This document shows positions 36,690 to 50,272 of a DNA stretch of 64,000 bases, piece by piece. The first letter of the stretch is position 1. Each line of letters begins with the position of its first letter. This DNA comes from Toxotes chatareus. Taxonomy: Eukaryota; Chordata; Actinopteri; Toxotidae. The stretch spans positions 22,244,864 through 22,308,863 of the forward strand of contig CM028884.1 of NCBI GenBank assembly GCA_016801885.1. The letters run 5' to 3'. Both the position numbers and the translations under genes were made by a program. The notes beneath the pieces were generated by a model. The model was not told where the DNA came from and did no database searches. It saw only the letters and a program-made list of their open reading frames with translations.

Positions 36690-39600
36690 GTGTGTGTCTC
36701 TTTCTAAAACAGAAAATAGTGATGTTTCAGTGCACAGCTGCACATACATGAAGCTGAATCCTCTTCATCTCATTGCAACATCTGACTGCAACCAGAAACG
36801 AGGCTTCCTCTGCACCCGCAGTATGTAACATCAACTTCCTCATCACTGCTTTAACTTCATCCCTCCTTCCTTTTCTGTCCTTTCCTTTCACTTTGTATTC
36901 TTAAAGCAGTTTGTTTAAAGTGTCCTTCTTGTTTTAAAGATTTGCAGTCTTCATCAAACACAGAGGTAAGAGATACATTGGACACTGTCAGTAAGAAGCC
37001 ATATAAACATCCAGACTGAATGTTCATTTTAGTTTTGTTCATGTTTTCTTCGCAGACTACAGCAGAGTCCAGTCATGCAAGCAGATCTCGTAAGTCAGAC
37101 TGAAACATTGTGTCTCATCAGTTGATGCAACAATGACTGTGAAGAGCAACAATCAGACAACTGAGTTTGTGTAGCTGCCTCTCTGTCTTTCTCTACATCT
37201 CTAACGCAAACACAAACTCACACACTTTGATTTCAGGGTTCAAAAGGGATTCATCTGTTCTTAACAATATTCTTCAGGTGAGAGATGCCTCATTAATTTT
37301 ACAGACTGTTTGACCCATGACTCATGAAGACCATTGAATCATACAGTAAAAGGCTTTTTGTCAACTATACTTCAAAGTTTACAAGGACTGTCTTTCTGAG
37401 ACAGGGCGCAGATCGAGAACTACAGAGAATGGAACTAACACCAGGGGAACCAACAAATGACAGCAGGGTGTGTATCTTCACAGGAAAGCCTGTGGAATTG
37501 TTATCACAATATTCACCTCGTTTTATGCTGAGAGTACGTCAAGGCATGTTAAATGCTGTCTGTTTTTTCTGTTCACAGGACAAATTAATTCAAGATTTGT
37601 TGACAGTCGCTAAAACTCTGAGACCAGGACTTAAGTCGGAAACCAATGGCATTGTCAGTCACATCATCAACTGTAGCACTGCCATCCTCCAACTGTCATT
37701 GAAAAAATGTGACATTGGGACAAACCCAAACCCTTCAGTAAGTTCAAAAGAGTATGCGACTGTGACACACAAGTCAGTTACCATTACGGTTCTTACGGTA
37801 AGGTGATGTTGCATTTTGTCCCCCCTTCAGTCTTTGTTTGAGGAAATCTTTGAGATCATTCGGGTAATGTCTATGCAGCTGGGTTCCGAAGAGAATATTG
37901 TCATCAAGCACCGAACAGGGACCTTCTATCAGAGCAAGTTGGTATTTTCTTTCAGAACATCCCTCACCTGTTTTATATCCCACCATCTCTGTAAAGGTTT
38001 TTATTGGCTTTTAAACTATTAAAAACTTTTGTTTAGTGCAATTTCATTTCCCTCCCTTCAGTTACACACCTGCTGCCCTTGGCAATGCAGTGTTGGGTTC
38101 AGAGGACGATGGTGAGATCAAACTCCCCTCATTTTCATCCCTTCAGGCTCAGCTTGGAGGGCACAGCTCAATCCTCGCCCAGGTCTGTGTGTGTTATCAT
38201 TATGTGCATGAGTGTTTATATCTTTGTTGTCATCTACAGCCTTTTTTTAACAGAACTTTTCTCCTTCTTAGATGTCTACATTCTCAGAGAATCCCCATCC
38301 CTCTAATGTCAACATCTCAGGAACACTTTGCAGCCTTGTACTCAGTGATGGAGTCTCAGACATTAAGCTGACAAACCTGACAGAGATGATAGAGGTACAT
38401 CCAGCAGGAGAATTGGGTATTGTTTTATTTGAACTATGGCGCTAACTATTTGAAGGTGGGTAGCAGGCAAATGGAAAGAAAAGGTGACATTTGTTAGGGA
38501 CCAGAACAGTGTGCATTTCACAGACACAATTCAACACTATAGTGCCTCCCTCGGGCCGGTCAGTGCCATTTTGAAAATGGCAGTGGTGAGACTGACAAGC
38601 TACAAGAGCCACTATTGTTAGAAAGGTTGGTCAAAGCGCCTGCAGTGCAGTTCCTCACTGACAGGTCATAGGAAGCAGCTTGTGACACCGTGTTCATCAA
38701 AGCACTTGGCACACTACTGTGTATGCCCAACAGTGGAGTCAGCAATGAAAAGCACCACAAAACACTGTCCATTCTAAATTGGGGAGAAAAAGTGGCAAAT
38801 ATACTACTACTAAAACTTAATTGTCATTGTCATTCTTTTCAGTTATTGTTGCACATACATTTTCAATAACCTACATTAACCTACATTTTTGGTTTTCCAA
38901 GCCTCTGAGTCTACAACAAAATTATTTGTTCCACTAATAAACGCTCTTGTAGCCTGCTAGATAAATAAAAGTTAAGACTATTAAAGCGTAAATAGGCGAA
39001 GTGAATAGTGGATCTTGCCTTCTTTCAAATTCTTTTCATCTTTTGAGACAAAGTTAGCAAAAGCATCTATTTTAAATAGCTATTCCAATTTCTGAATATC
39101 TGTACACTTGAATGTTTCTTTTCCTTTCCATTTTTTTCCCCTTTTTTTGTGCCTTTTCATGAAAAATTTACTCTCTTACATCATCTCTCAAGAAGAAAAT
39201 GAAACTCACTTTCCACTTATCCACATAGAGCTCATTCATTTATTTTCAGCTTGAATATGGAAATATATTTGGCTTCTGGATAAACATAATGTAACATAAT
39301 TGACTGGCTATAATTTAGGCAATAATTTAGCCTAATATGCATATAAAATTAAAAAAAAAAAAGAACAAATAATGATTCTCACTGGGAGGCTCACTTTAGA
39401 GTAAGAAAGTCATGTTAGCATTTTGTGCCAGACAAGATAAGTCCCTGCCTTTTCCCTGTTCTGTGAATACTTTGCTTCTTTTTCTAATTTTAAAGCCTGT
39501 TGTTGAATACAGAGACAACTGTCTGATGTTCTTTGTTTGTATCATGACACTACACTTGCTTTCCCTGGTTTCTCCAGATTTTTTTGCCCCGTCAAGGTGC

Positions 39601-42600
39601 TTCAGAACAGATTAATACTCTTGTGTTGGAGAAAGACTCAAAAGTACTGACCACATTCAGCGTTTCAGACCCTAGTGTGACCATCATCTTCACCGTGCAG
39701 CCCAGTACCAATGTGTCACTGATTCTTAGTTTGTCTCAAGGGTCATCTCCTACTTCCTACCCTTCTAATATCACAACCATCTTGAGCCCATCAGGTAACC
39801 ATCACCATAAGCAGGCGTTCATCTACTACTGTGTACCCTCTGTCTGACCTCTGATCTCAGTCACTGCATTCATGAGTGATTTCATGTGTCTGTTAAACTC
39901 CTCTGTATCTGTAGCAGTAGACTGAAAAGACAGAAAAGACAGTAAACGGTAAAAGACATGTTCCTCTAGCATCACTTTCCTTACATGTATGTGCTCCCAG
40001 TTCCCTCATGTATTTATATATCAAATAGACAAATAATTTCAGGATTTCATTCAAATGGTTCTTGGATTATGAAGTCATACTTAGCTGCTTTTTGCTATAG
40101 GAGGCTATCGCTGGATGATAACCCCAGAGATGTTACAGCAGACTCCGGGAGTCTGGCATGTGGACACCAGACTCATTAATTCCACATGGGAGCCAGGTCT
40201 GACACTGAATATCAGTTCTTTTATGTCCAAGTGCCTTTACTGGAACACAGAGAAGGAGACATGGAGCACAGATGGCTGTCTGGTGAGTTTTCTACCTGGA
40301 CAGAGTGTGATTAATTTGGCTATATTGCTTTGCCTCTGTATGTACAGTAATGTTCTAGCTGCACCAGTTGCATATCAGACGGTGATGTGCTGTTGTTGTC
40401 TAAGGTGGGAGAGAAAAGCACGCCACAACGTACACAGTGTCTGTGTAACCACCTCACTCTGTTTGGGAGCTCCTTTTTTGTGATGCCAAACCACGTGGAC
40501 ATATCTAAAACAGCGGAGTTGTTTGCCACTGTGTCTGAGAACTATGTGGTGCTGGCACTGCTGTGCGCTTTCTTTGGCCTCTACCTGGTCACTCTGCTGT
40601 GGGCCTGCTATGCTGACCGCAGGTCACGCTCCAAGGTCAGTTTCTTGTGACAGATCTCACTAAACAGGTCTTTCTCAGTGTGTGTTTTTCGTTTAATTAC
40701 AAATTAAAGTACAAAGTTTTAAGTCAGAATGCATTGCTACCACATAGGAACAATTCAGCTACCAGAAGCTCATCACAGCATATTTGAAAAACCTATGCTC
40801 TTTTCTTGACCATGAACTATTTATAAGTATATCATCTTCCATCATTAAGCCATCATGTCCCACATAATGTCCTTTTTTTTGAATGGTGGATATATTGTTT
40901 TGAAACTTAACTCTTCATATTCATTCCAGTGCCCATAATAAAGCAAACAAGTTCATATTTATGCCCCATCATGTTTTATGTTGAACTATCAGAGGAAGAT
41001 GACCCTGCTGGAGGACAACCACCCAGGTGCTCACTACAACTACCTGATCAGTGTCCAAACTGGCCATCGCAAGAATGCAGGGACTACTGCCAACGTAAGA
41101 GTCTTGTTTCATTTACAGAACTATGATTTCTTTCTTTCTTCAAAGAGCTCATTCAATAATCCTTTCTCTGATGGTACCATACACTTTGGATAAATGACCC
41201 ATACTGCATGTTTAAGCTTATTTAATACAAATTGTGTATACTTTAGATTAAGGTGTTTCTCCCATCTTTCAGACAGTAGATTCAGTTCAATTTGCAATAT
41301 GAATATAGTTGATGCTGATCATTTGTAATGTTGAAAGCATGGATTATTTCAAAATCGTTACTCAGGAAAGCACCAACATTTGAGTTTTTATAGGGAGTAA
41401 CTGAATAGCACTGTATTCACATGCTACAGTATCCCACAAATCTAATCCAGAAGTCAAACAACAATCAAACAAAGTCATTGTGACAGGATTAATATGAATT
41501 TGGTAGCTTCCTTAGAGAATAGATTCACATTTTTTTTTATTTTTTGAAAATCTTAAGGATTATAATGAATATTATAGAGAATATTCATAATAATTAATGT
41601 TTTCCCCAACTGCATTATCATGCAATGATGTTTAATGGTTTGCTTTAGAAAATGGTTGGTAGTTATGTCAAGTATACACAATGTAGTGAATGGGATAAGC
41701 TATTAACAAACACTAGTGTGGTCCTTTACACAATCCTGGTTCAGGTCACTGATGTGTAAACCCAGTACTGTTGCATCAGTAAGTACCTTGTGTTATCCTG
41801 TAGGTCACAGTGAAGCTGACTGGCTCAGAGGGAGAGAGTGAAACACACATCCTCACAGATCACGACAAGCCTGTGTTTGAGAGGGGAGCTGTCGATATGT
41901 TCCTACTGGCCACACCCTTCCCACTGGGTCAAGTGCAAAGCCTCAAACTGCAGCACGACAACTCTGGAGGTCACCCATCATGGTACTAGAGGCTGAGACT
42001 AATCACACCTCATTAGCAATTAATGCATTTAGTACTACACCATCTGAGGGCATGGTGCTTCCAAAAAAATTTAAATGAAACCTTTTCTTTTAGATATATA
42101 GAAATGCTAGTTTCCCGAAGTTGTCCATGGCAGCTGTCCGAAGTTGTTTTTTAAATTAAGTTTACTAGCAGTTTTATGTCACTTTTAGATTGTACCTTAA
42201 ATGACTCTTACATGATTGTACATTAATGCTTGGACTGATTCAGCTCTGCACTGAACATGTGGATAATGGGCGGGCGTCAGTGTTAACCTGTAAATGAGGT
42301 TTTTAGAGCTGTGTACAGGTAGCATTTGCTGCCTCTCTGTAGTACAGCTTGCCGGCTTATTTACACTAACACTTTAAAATGTCAGACCTGCCCATCATTT
42401 AGCACTACCTTGTAATCGCTTCATTAAATACCACCCTGAGCATACTGTACACATGCATACACACTTTGAAATTTGGTCTATATAGAGTAATATAGAAAAA
42501 AGACTGGTTATAAAGAATCACACATAATCCTTTAGGGCAATATAACGTACTGCAATACTTTCAAGCAGTACTTCTGAGCTACTATGACCAACGCAACATC

Positions 42601-45600
42601 AGAGGTTGTTGCTGCCTTTACTCATGATATGGTAAATATATGATGGTTTGTTTCACAGTAGGTGGTATCTGAAAATTTCAAATTAAAAAACACAACATAC
42701 ATAATTTGGGTAGAAAATGCTCTCCTTTTGCTGACATTTGGTGCTCCCAGTTTGCAAAGTTGCCAAGTGTAGCTGAAATATTGTCAAATATTTGCATTTC
42801 TCATATAAAACTAGACATATGGTAAACGTATCACCTTTTTTTGTGTTATGAATTTCCATCATAAAAAGGTATATAAACAAGGTGGTCATACAAGACCTCC
42901 AAACGCGACACGTGTGGCACTTCTTTTGTGACTGCTGGCTGAGTGCGGACCATGGAGACGGCATGACCAAAAAAACTTTAAATGCTGCGAGGAGCAACGA
43001 GATTGCCAGCTTCAGGTCAGAGCTGGTCCACTTTACGCTGCTGAAATAAACCAACTCAGCTCTTGAGAAACTTAACTGACTGGTGAAATTATGGGTTTCT
43101 GCTTTTCTCTGCCAGGAATATTTTCCAGAGCAGAACATCGACTGGCTTTAGAGATGAACACATCTGGATGTCCATACTGGATCCTCCCTCACGTAGTCCA
43201 TTCACACGTGCCCAGAGGGTCTCTTGCTGCATGAGCCTTCTCCTCTGCACCATGGCCATCAATATTGCCTTCTGGAACGTTCCTTTAGATGAGAACTCGC
43301 CAGTAATTTTTGCAATAGGTGAATTACAGGGTCTTTAATTATTTTAGCTTATTTTGCTTCTAAGCCTCACTTACCCGAAGAGCAAAGTGGCAAAACTACT
43401 CTTTATGTTAATTTGATCAGTGTTGTTGTGGGTTGATAGTAAATGCATCTCAGGCAACTAAAAACCACTGGCCACTTGCACAACAAACCCACAGTAAGAA
43501 AGTTACTCTATATATACACACATATCTAAAATGTAAAATAATGAGAAGTTTTCTTCAGGTCTGAAAGTTTTGGATGAAAAGTCAAAAGGTTGAAGCCAAT
43601 ATGTGAGCTGGAGCAGGAGGTGTAATTTCAGAGACAAGTAAATTAGCTGTTTGTTGATATTGTTGAGTTATTGTATTATCTCCAGCACCTCTGCTTTCAC
43701 ATATGCAAGTGAAACATTTTCAGCTGTGTAGGCGTCAGTACAGCCTTGCAGCAACGAACAGAAGATGTGGGATGAGAGAACAGAACCACCTTTAAAAACT
43801 TGTATGTAATACTGAGCTTGTTGCTTGTCTAAGGTCATAGGTGTTGAAAAGGCATACTAGCTGCACCACAACAGCGTGCGAGTGCGTATACGTGTGGGTG
43901 TATAAAACCAGCACTGTCAGCTAAATTTCATAGTTATTCACAATAATTATTGTTTGGAGTAGCAGCTCTTGTAGCTGGTTTTTATCTGGCACACTCATTC
44001 AAATTTAGCTGAATGTAGATTGTCCACAAGAGAGAGTTGTTTTGTTGTTATCAGATTAGCTCTGCGCAAAAGAAAGAAAAACCCGCAGATGCACACATGT
44101 TGATGTCGCCACCTGCAGGCAAAAGAGAGTCATAATCATAACGAGTTAAACACCAGCACCACCTTCAGGCACTGTTACAGTTGTTGTTTCATTTGTGTAC
44201 CTGTGTTTGAGATTTTACATTTTATGCATTCCACCTTTTTGCTAAATGAAACAATACATATCTGCTATGCCACACTATTCTCCAAATGGAAATACAATCA
44301 AATCAAATTATTTTGTTTTGTAAACATTACAGACCTGGCACTGGATACTGTTTTTTTACTAATTTGGTCATAAGACAAGTGTTAATTGCCTGTAGAAATT
44401 GTCACATTATATAAAGAATTTCAGCAGTTCAGTCTTCAACACAAAATCAGTTTACGCTGCGGATCACCTTTAATTCTTTTGCTCATTGCTTTTTTTCCTT
44501 GTGTGTCCTAACGCTTTTTTACTTCGGACAAAATAGGAAGAAAATGCTTAGTATGTTTTGTAAATCTCAAAATTCAATTCCAAATTGACTTGATTTTTCT
44601 GGTGTGTGGATAGTTAAATAATAATAATAATAATAATAATTATAATTATAATAATAGGTGGCACAACAGGTCCAAATCACTGCGTGCTGCTGCTGTGTTT
44701 TTTTTTTCAATGTTATTTGCAGGGCCTATATTTAATTGCTCCACATCAATCAGTGGCCACTGTGTCTTTGTTTTTGCATACATCCAGGCTCATTGCGTAT
44801 TACCTGGCAGGAGCTCATGGTGGGGGTGGAGAGTGGTCTCCTCATGTTTCCAATCAACATCCTCATCATCACCATCTTCCGAAGTATCCGACCTCGCATC
44901 GTTTCAAAATCTCAAAAAGACAACAGTGAGGAGAGCTTGCAACCCCCTGCAGTTACCATACCAACTATTCTGAAGGTGTGAGAGTGTTTTCAGCACTATG
45001 TGACTTGCTTTGTTACCCTGATGAATTATACTTGCCTCATCACTGTCCTTGTAAGCCCAGAAACACATTTTGCATTCAGTTTTTGTTGCAGTTGCTTTAA
45101 GTGCCCTACGTGGCTTTGACTTCTACTGACCTTTCTGTATATAATTTGTACTCTTCATTTTTTAATGTATTTTATCAAACAGTACACTGTGTATTTATTG
45201 TGCATCCCTCCTAGGATACAGAGGAGATGATTTATTTGGTGAGCAAAAGTCCGAGGAACAAGATGTCAATTATGCACAGGCTGGAGTACACCACTGACCT
45301 CTGCCCTGCCCTGGACAGGGTGCATGGATTCATCCAGCTTATGCAAGGTAGTTTTTATTTTCATTTGTTTGTCTATTTTTGCAGAAAAATAGCAAACATC
45401 GATTATTGTCTTCTGGCCTTCTAGCTCATTTCAATACTGTTTGTATTGTACAATCAAGGTAAAAATTTAAACAATAAATTTGCATATACTTATAAAAACA
45501 AATATTATAGAGGAAAAGGGGAAAAAATAAAACATGCAAGTGTCCTTTTATGGCACTCTCAAAACAAGACTCTCCAACTTCACCAGTTCTGATTCTCTAA

Positions 45601-47848
45601 GCCCATTAATTTGTAGTTGAAAAACAGGTCACAAATATATACCTTCAAAAAATCAGTTCCTAAAACAGTTGATTTTTATAAAATGTTTAAACGGGAGTAA
45701 ACATTGCATTTTAGGGGAGAATTTTCAGTCACAGATTTGGTGCAGTAGTGAGCATTTACAGCACCAGGATGCTTTATGTAAAATCCGACTGACAGTGCCC
45801 ATGTTCATTGTAATGGAGGAACATGTCACTCAGTACAAGGTTGTGGCTTTTCACTCATAGCACATTACTGAAAAAATACAGTTTTAGGCACATTATTTCC
45901 TTCTCTCTGACCAATCAAAGATGCAACACTTTTCTGCTTTATATAGCAAAAGGCAAAATACACCCTTTTTGCTCAAAGAAAGAAACCTCAAGTCCTGGAA
46001 TGGTCATGCTGTGCAGAGAAATGTAATAACATTCTAGCCTCCATGTAATCCTGTCACAGGGGAGAGTGAGAGTGACCCCCACTGGGTGTACTGCAGCAAG
46101 TTCCTCCTAGCTGGTCTCTTACACCTCCTGATGAACCTGGAAAAATTGAATGGAAGAAACTTCTCAAGCCCCCAAGAGTACCAGCAGACCCTGAACATCA
46201 CCAATATGCTGGTCCGCAAGGCTGAGATGGTCTTCAGCAGCCACTTGACCAGCTGGTCAGCACTCCAGCCAAGACACACACACACACACACACACACACA
46301 CTTTTACTTAACTGGAATATGTCCAGTGTTGTCATCTTTTCTTTTCTCTCCCTTCCCTCTCCTTGGCACAGCCCGCCTCCCGTGAGGATGAAGAAGAAGC
46401 AGTCAGGGGGCTGTTGGCTGCCCTGGTGGTGTGTGTTCCTGGGCTGGTTCCTGTTGCTGTCCATCAGTGGAGTGTCCACTTTCTTCACCCTGTTGTACGG
46501 CTTTCAGTACGGCAAAGAAAAGTCCATCAAATGGGTCATGTCTCTGGGCCTCTCCCTATTCCAGAGCATCTTTATACTGCAGCCTCTGAAGGTCTGTAAA
46601 GAATTTAGCATTTAGATTAAAAACTATATTGTATGTTTCCAGCGTGTCACTGTAGTTAATGGGATAATATGACCATATTTAAGACAATCTGCTTTCTGTA
46701 AAATAATGTAATTTGTTTAAAAGATTTATCTATTTGTATATACAACGTTCATGGAGGATTTTCTGTGGCTTCTTTTTGTTCGCAGGTGATAGGCGTTGCT
46801 GTGTTCTTTGCCCTGCTGCTGAAACCTGTAGCTGTGGAAGAGACTGAAGAAATCAAGCAAGTGCTGTTAGGTAAGACAAACATTATGCAGCTCATATGTG
46901 TGTGTATATTTATATACACAGACACTAAAAATTTGCTATCTGCAATGTTTAGTCTTGAATTGCAGCCAGATTAGTATCTTAGCAGATTTTTATCTGTTTT
47001 TCCTCCTCCTTAAAGCTGATTCTGGTTCAGTCTAACTGTAGTGGGCAGCAGTTTTCTATTAAAAATAAAAAGCTCAAAAAACCTAATATCCACTGTTGAT
47101 AGTGGAGCATTAAGCAGCCAAAGAGGCAGATATCTGTCCACAGGAGGAGGTGGCGACCAAAACAGAGCTAAAGAAGAGTAAATTAAGGACTTGCATTTAT
47201 CAGCTTCCCACAAACACAACTCCAAATGAATGCTAATGTTGTTCCATAATAGCTGAATGTGTAAATAAACTATTGATATCTCACACATTCATCCTATCAA
47301 CTTTAAAGGTGATAGCATATCACCTTGATGTGTTTCAACATTTACATCAAAATAAAATATTTTTTCAAGCTTTTCACTTTGAAAAGATTTGATAAAATAC
47401 CTAATACCTACATAACTGAGACTGAAAAGAATTGCAAAACCATTTAAGAATAGAATAGCAGAATGGTCTTTCAATAAACCTGATGCTGGATTGCAAGATC
47501 TGAAAAAAAAAATAGCCTCTAAATTTCTAACACTTATTTAGTCCAAACTACTTATTCCTGTTACATAAAGCAAAGGGAGGTATCCATTCCATTTTGTTTA
47601 GGGCTGACTGCAGAGAGCGCCTATGTAATGATGCATATGAAACAGTAAAAACTATTTTCTTTGACAACTCTAAACTTGTGACCCTTTTAGTTTTCTACTC
47701 CTCCCAAGTGACTTCTCTCTCTTAAGTGTATCAGTGCATCCTTCCTTCAGTTTGAGAGGAGTAAAGTACTGTGAGTCTTACTGCACTGTCTTCTCCATTT
47801 GACAGAGCAACAAGACAGGTGTAGACGGTACTCTGGCAGGGACACACT
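35495..47848 (+). CDS. pkd1l3: Polycystin-1-like protein (PKD1L3-type), exons 1-23; channel half not found
   Basis: Exons: 35,495-35,813; 36,713-36,820; 36,940-36,965; 37,056-37,089; 37,237-37,277; 37,405-37,467; 37,579-37,737; 37,831-37,937; 38,062-38,182; 38,272-38,394; 39,578-39,794; 40,101-40,282; 40,405-40,635; 40,993-41,094; 41,804-41,982; 42,869-43,015; 43,116-43,318; 44,788-44,975; 45,215-45,347; 46,060-46,255; 46,372-46,591; 46,786-46,870; 47,806-47,848 (least certain). All phases close, about 1,075 residues. In order: signal peptide, C-type lectin domain (about 35-142, no WND motif), linker built from micro-exons, GAIN-like region with a GPS ending CLCNHLTLFG (about 510), TM1, PLAT domain (about 590-690), and TM2-TM5. 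HIWMSILDPPSRSPFTRAQR before TM2 is typical of this family. PKD1L3 pairs with PKD2L1 in acid-responsive cation channels in mammals. Position between dhodh and ist1 supports the name. TM6-TM11 exons are absent from the expected place. Confidence 0.85.
36639..36697. repeat. (TG)n microsatellite before polycystin exon 2
   Basis: About 29 TG units with two TGCG interruptions end 15 bases before the exon 2 start; only TCTCTTTCTAAAACAG separates them. Exon 2 encodes the second half of the lectin domain. Confidence 0.95.
44617..44656. repeat. (AAT)n microsatellite in polycystin intron 17
   Basis: Tandem ATA/AAT units with two TTAT interruptions. Intronic; no other feature. Confidence 0.85.
46274..46302. 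repeat. (AC)n microsatellite in the 116-bp polycystin intron 20
   Basis: About fourteen AC units begin 18 bases after the exon 20 donor TG|GTCAGC. The whole intron is only 46,256-46,371, so the repeat fills a quarter of it. Confidence 0.9.
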
Positions 47849-50272
47849 GTGAGGAAGCTGCATTTAACGAGACTTCAATCCACGGCACCCTTAAGCTTCT
47901 TAAACACTCTTTTGCACTTATTGGAAGTTTTACTTTCTGAATATAAAATTGCATAACACATTCTGGTGGTTTTTTATGTGTACAGAGTTTGCAATTCCTG
48001 AAAAAGGTTTCTGAGATGGTGAGTAAAGGTAAATGTTGTTCTTGCTTGTCAAAGCATTGCTTTTTCCAAGTCATATACTATGCCTGATGATGTATGGGTA
48101 CAGAAAGAAAATTCCTTGGATGCTTATTTTAAATAGCGTTTGTTCACACACCATTCATTTCTTGTCACAACTGGTAGAATCCATATAGAGCTTCACGAGG
48201 AACTCAAGCAGGTTTAGATGTCAAAAACTGTAAAAACCTAGCATGAGCTCTTTGAGTTATTTTGAGAGTAAAAACTGTTCTTACTCCAGTAGCCCTGCAA
48301 GAATTATTGAATGTCTATACAGATATAATCTGTAAAAAGTTTTCATTATTTTGTTAATTTTACCTTTGTTAATTGGGGATAAATTGGAATTTATTGTTCC
48401 ATTATTATACTATACATTTCTTGTATTTCAAAGGTTCTTACACTTTTCCTAAAAGGGGAGTAACTGAGCCTCTTTTGTTTTAGCTTTAAAATAATAAAAG
48501 CCTTTTGATATTTATTGTTAGTACGAATGATTTGCCATTAGCAACTTTAGAAATATTGATGCAGTCAGCATTCAAAGCCACAGCCTACTGATGTCAACAT
48601 GATTAGTCCTCAAAGTGTATGACAGCCAACTGTCGACTGTACGTGGACTTTCATTTTTTGAAGAGTGGGAAAGTCCTTTTATGTAATTGCACATATGGGA
48701 GCTAATTATTAATTGATCACTTTTTGTCATTTCACCTCCGTCACTATAATACATGCTGAAGGTGCATGTCATGACTTTTCATCACACAAGCCTACTTCTA
48801 TGTGATTCAGTGTGCCGTCCCTCTGAATGATTTATGTAACAAACCTAACTACATTTAAGTTTGTGCTCTTGGTTTGGGAATACACACAGGTCTGCAGACA
48901 CTTTGATGTCCTGTCTTAGATCTCCTGTGCTTTTATTTTATCAGAAATTACTGATTTATTTATTGATTCCATTTATTGATATTGAATGTATTGTATGTAT
49001 GAGCTTGAATAAAGTGATACGAGCTGCAGACACACAGTCGTCGATAAGTCTTTCATCAATCCGGATATTTAAAATAAAAATGAAATTACAGCATATCTGC
49101 AATGTTCCGTGTCTACAATGAAAAAGCAGTATTTGACCCAGTTCACCAGGTGATGTAAGCCTGACCTGGATTGGCCAGCCAGTCCTTGACATCACAAAAG
49201 ACACAGAAAACCAGTACAACTATCACACAGCCTCTCTACACCAGTGTGATAAGCAGAGAACAGCACGAATCACATTCATTTCACAGTAACTGACTGATTC
49301 ACTCTTTCATTTGTAAGATGACGTCAGGCTACAAAATAAACCGAAAAGATTCACATGAAACATCTTGGATAACATCTAGCTCTTGTTCTTGTGTAGGTTC
49401 AAAGCACTTACTGTATTATAAGCTACTTTGAAAGAAAGTGTCAAATGCATTTCAGGTAAACAAATAGGATTTGTTTATTCAACAAAGCAAGGTTTTAAGA
49501 CTGGCTGACCTTCCTCGCTTAAAACGTCCCACTCAGTCACACAGAAAACTCACTCACCAGCAAACACTGAACTTGAATATAAAACTCTGTGGTGGGTTAT
49601 ATTGTCTTCTTTTTATGACTTAATGGAAACTCTCAGAGACCACGAACACTACTTCTACAAAATATATATTATCCAACATTCTCGTTTTCAAATGTCTCAA
49701 CTATCATATTTTGCATTTGCACAGTGAGCACAGTGAAAGTATATAATTAAAATGCCAGAATGTTAACAGCAGCCACTCCTGGACTCATTCCTAACACTCA
49801 GTTAAACTGTTGAGTAGGTAAATTGTATTTCAATGCAGGACTGTCAAAACAGCTATGAAGAACAGATTCCTTCAATCTGAAATAAGAAAAACTAAACAAG
49901 GATATATATATAATCCACTTCACCTATAAATAAATATTTGTTGTAGGTCACTGCTCCTCCGCATTTAGGACCCCTGCTGGTTACCATTTGACATTGCAAA
50001 GCAGAGGAAGTGAACAGTAAGAGTAATAGTGTAAAAACCTTACCAGTGTCCAGTTCCAAATATTTTATTAAACTGGTATTTTAGTATACAGTGGAAAAAA
50101 AACTGTTTCTTTTTTTTCAACAAGACACCATTTTGTGTCTCAAAGTTTAGCATGAAAGAACAGTGCAACATAGAAAAGACAGTGAGCAGATCACAGTTCT
50201 GTAGTGTTGGTAATATCTCTACTTTCTCAAACTCATGTAAAACCCATAAATAAACTTTTGTCTGTCAACCAG
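47849..50272. other. Stretch where polycystin channel exons would be expected; none seen
   Basis: About 2.4 kb of mainly AT-rich sequence. I looked for hydrophobic exons of TM6-TM11 and the large extracellular loop of polycystins and saw none on the + strand. One small candidate, 47,988-48,014 (SLQFLKKVSEM between an ACAG acceptor and a GTGAGT donor), does not fit the phase left by the exon ending at 47,848. There are no recognisable transposons that would explain a deletion. Confidence 0.55.

Noticed and set aside
42683..43138. 151-codon - strand frame
   Set aside because: It is the complement of polycystin exons 16 and 17 and the intron between them.
47988..48014. Small exon candidate (SLQFLKKVSEM) after polycystin exon 23
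   Set aside because: Its open frame does not fit the phase 2 end of exon 23; the matching frame hits a stop.
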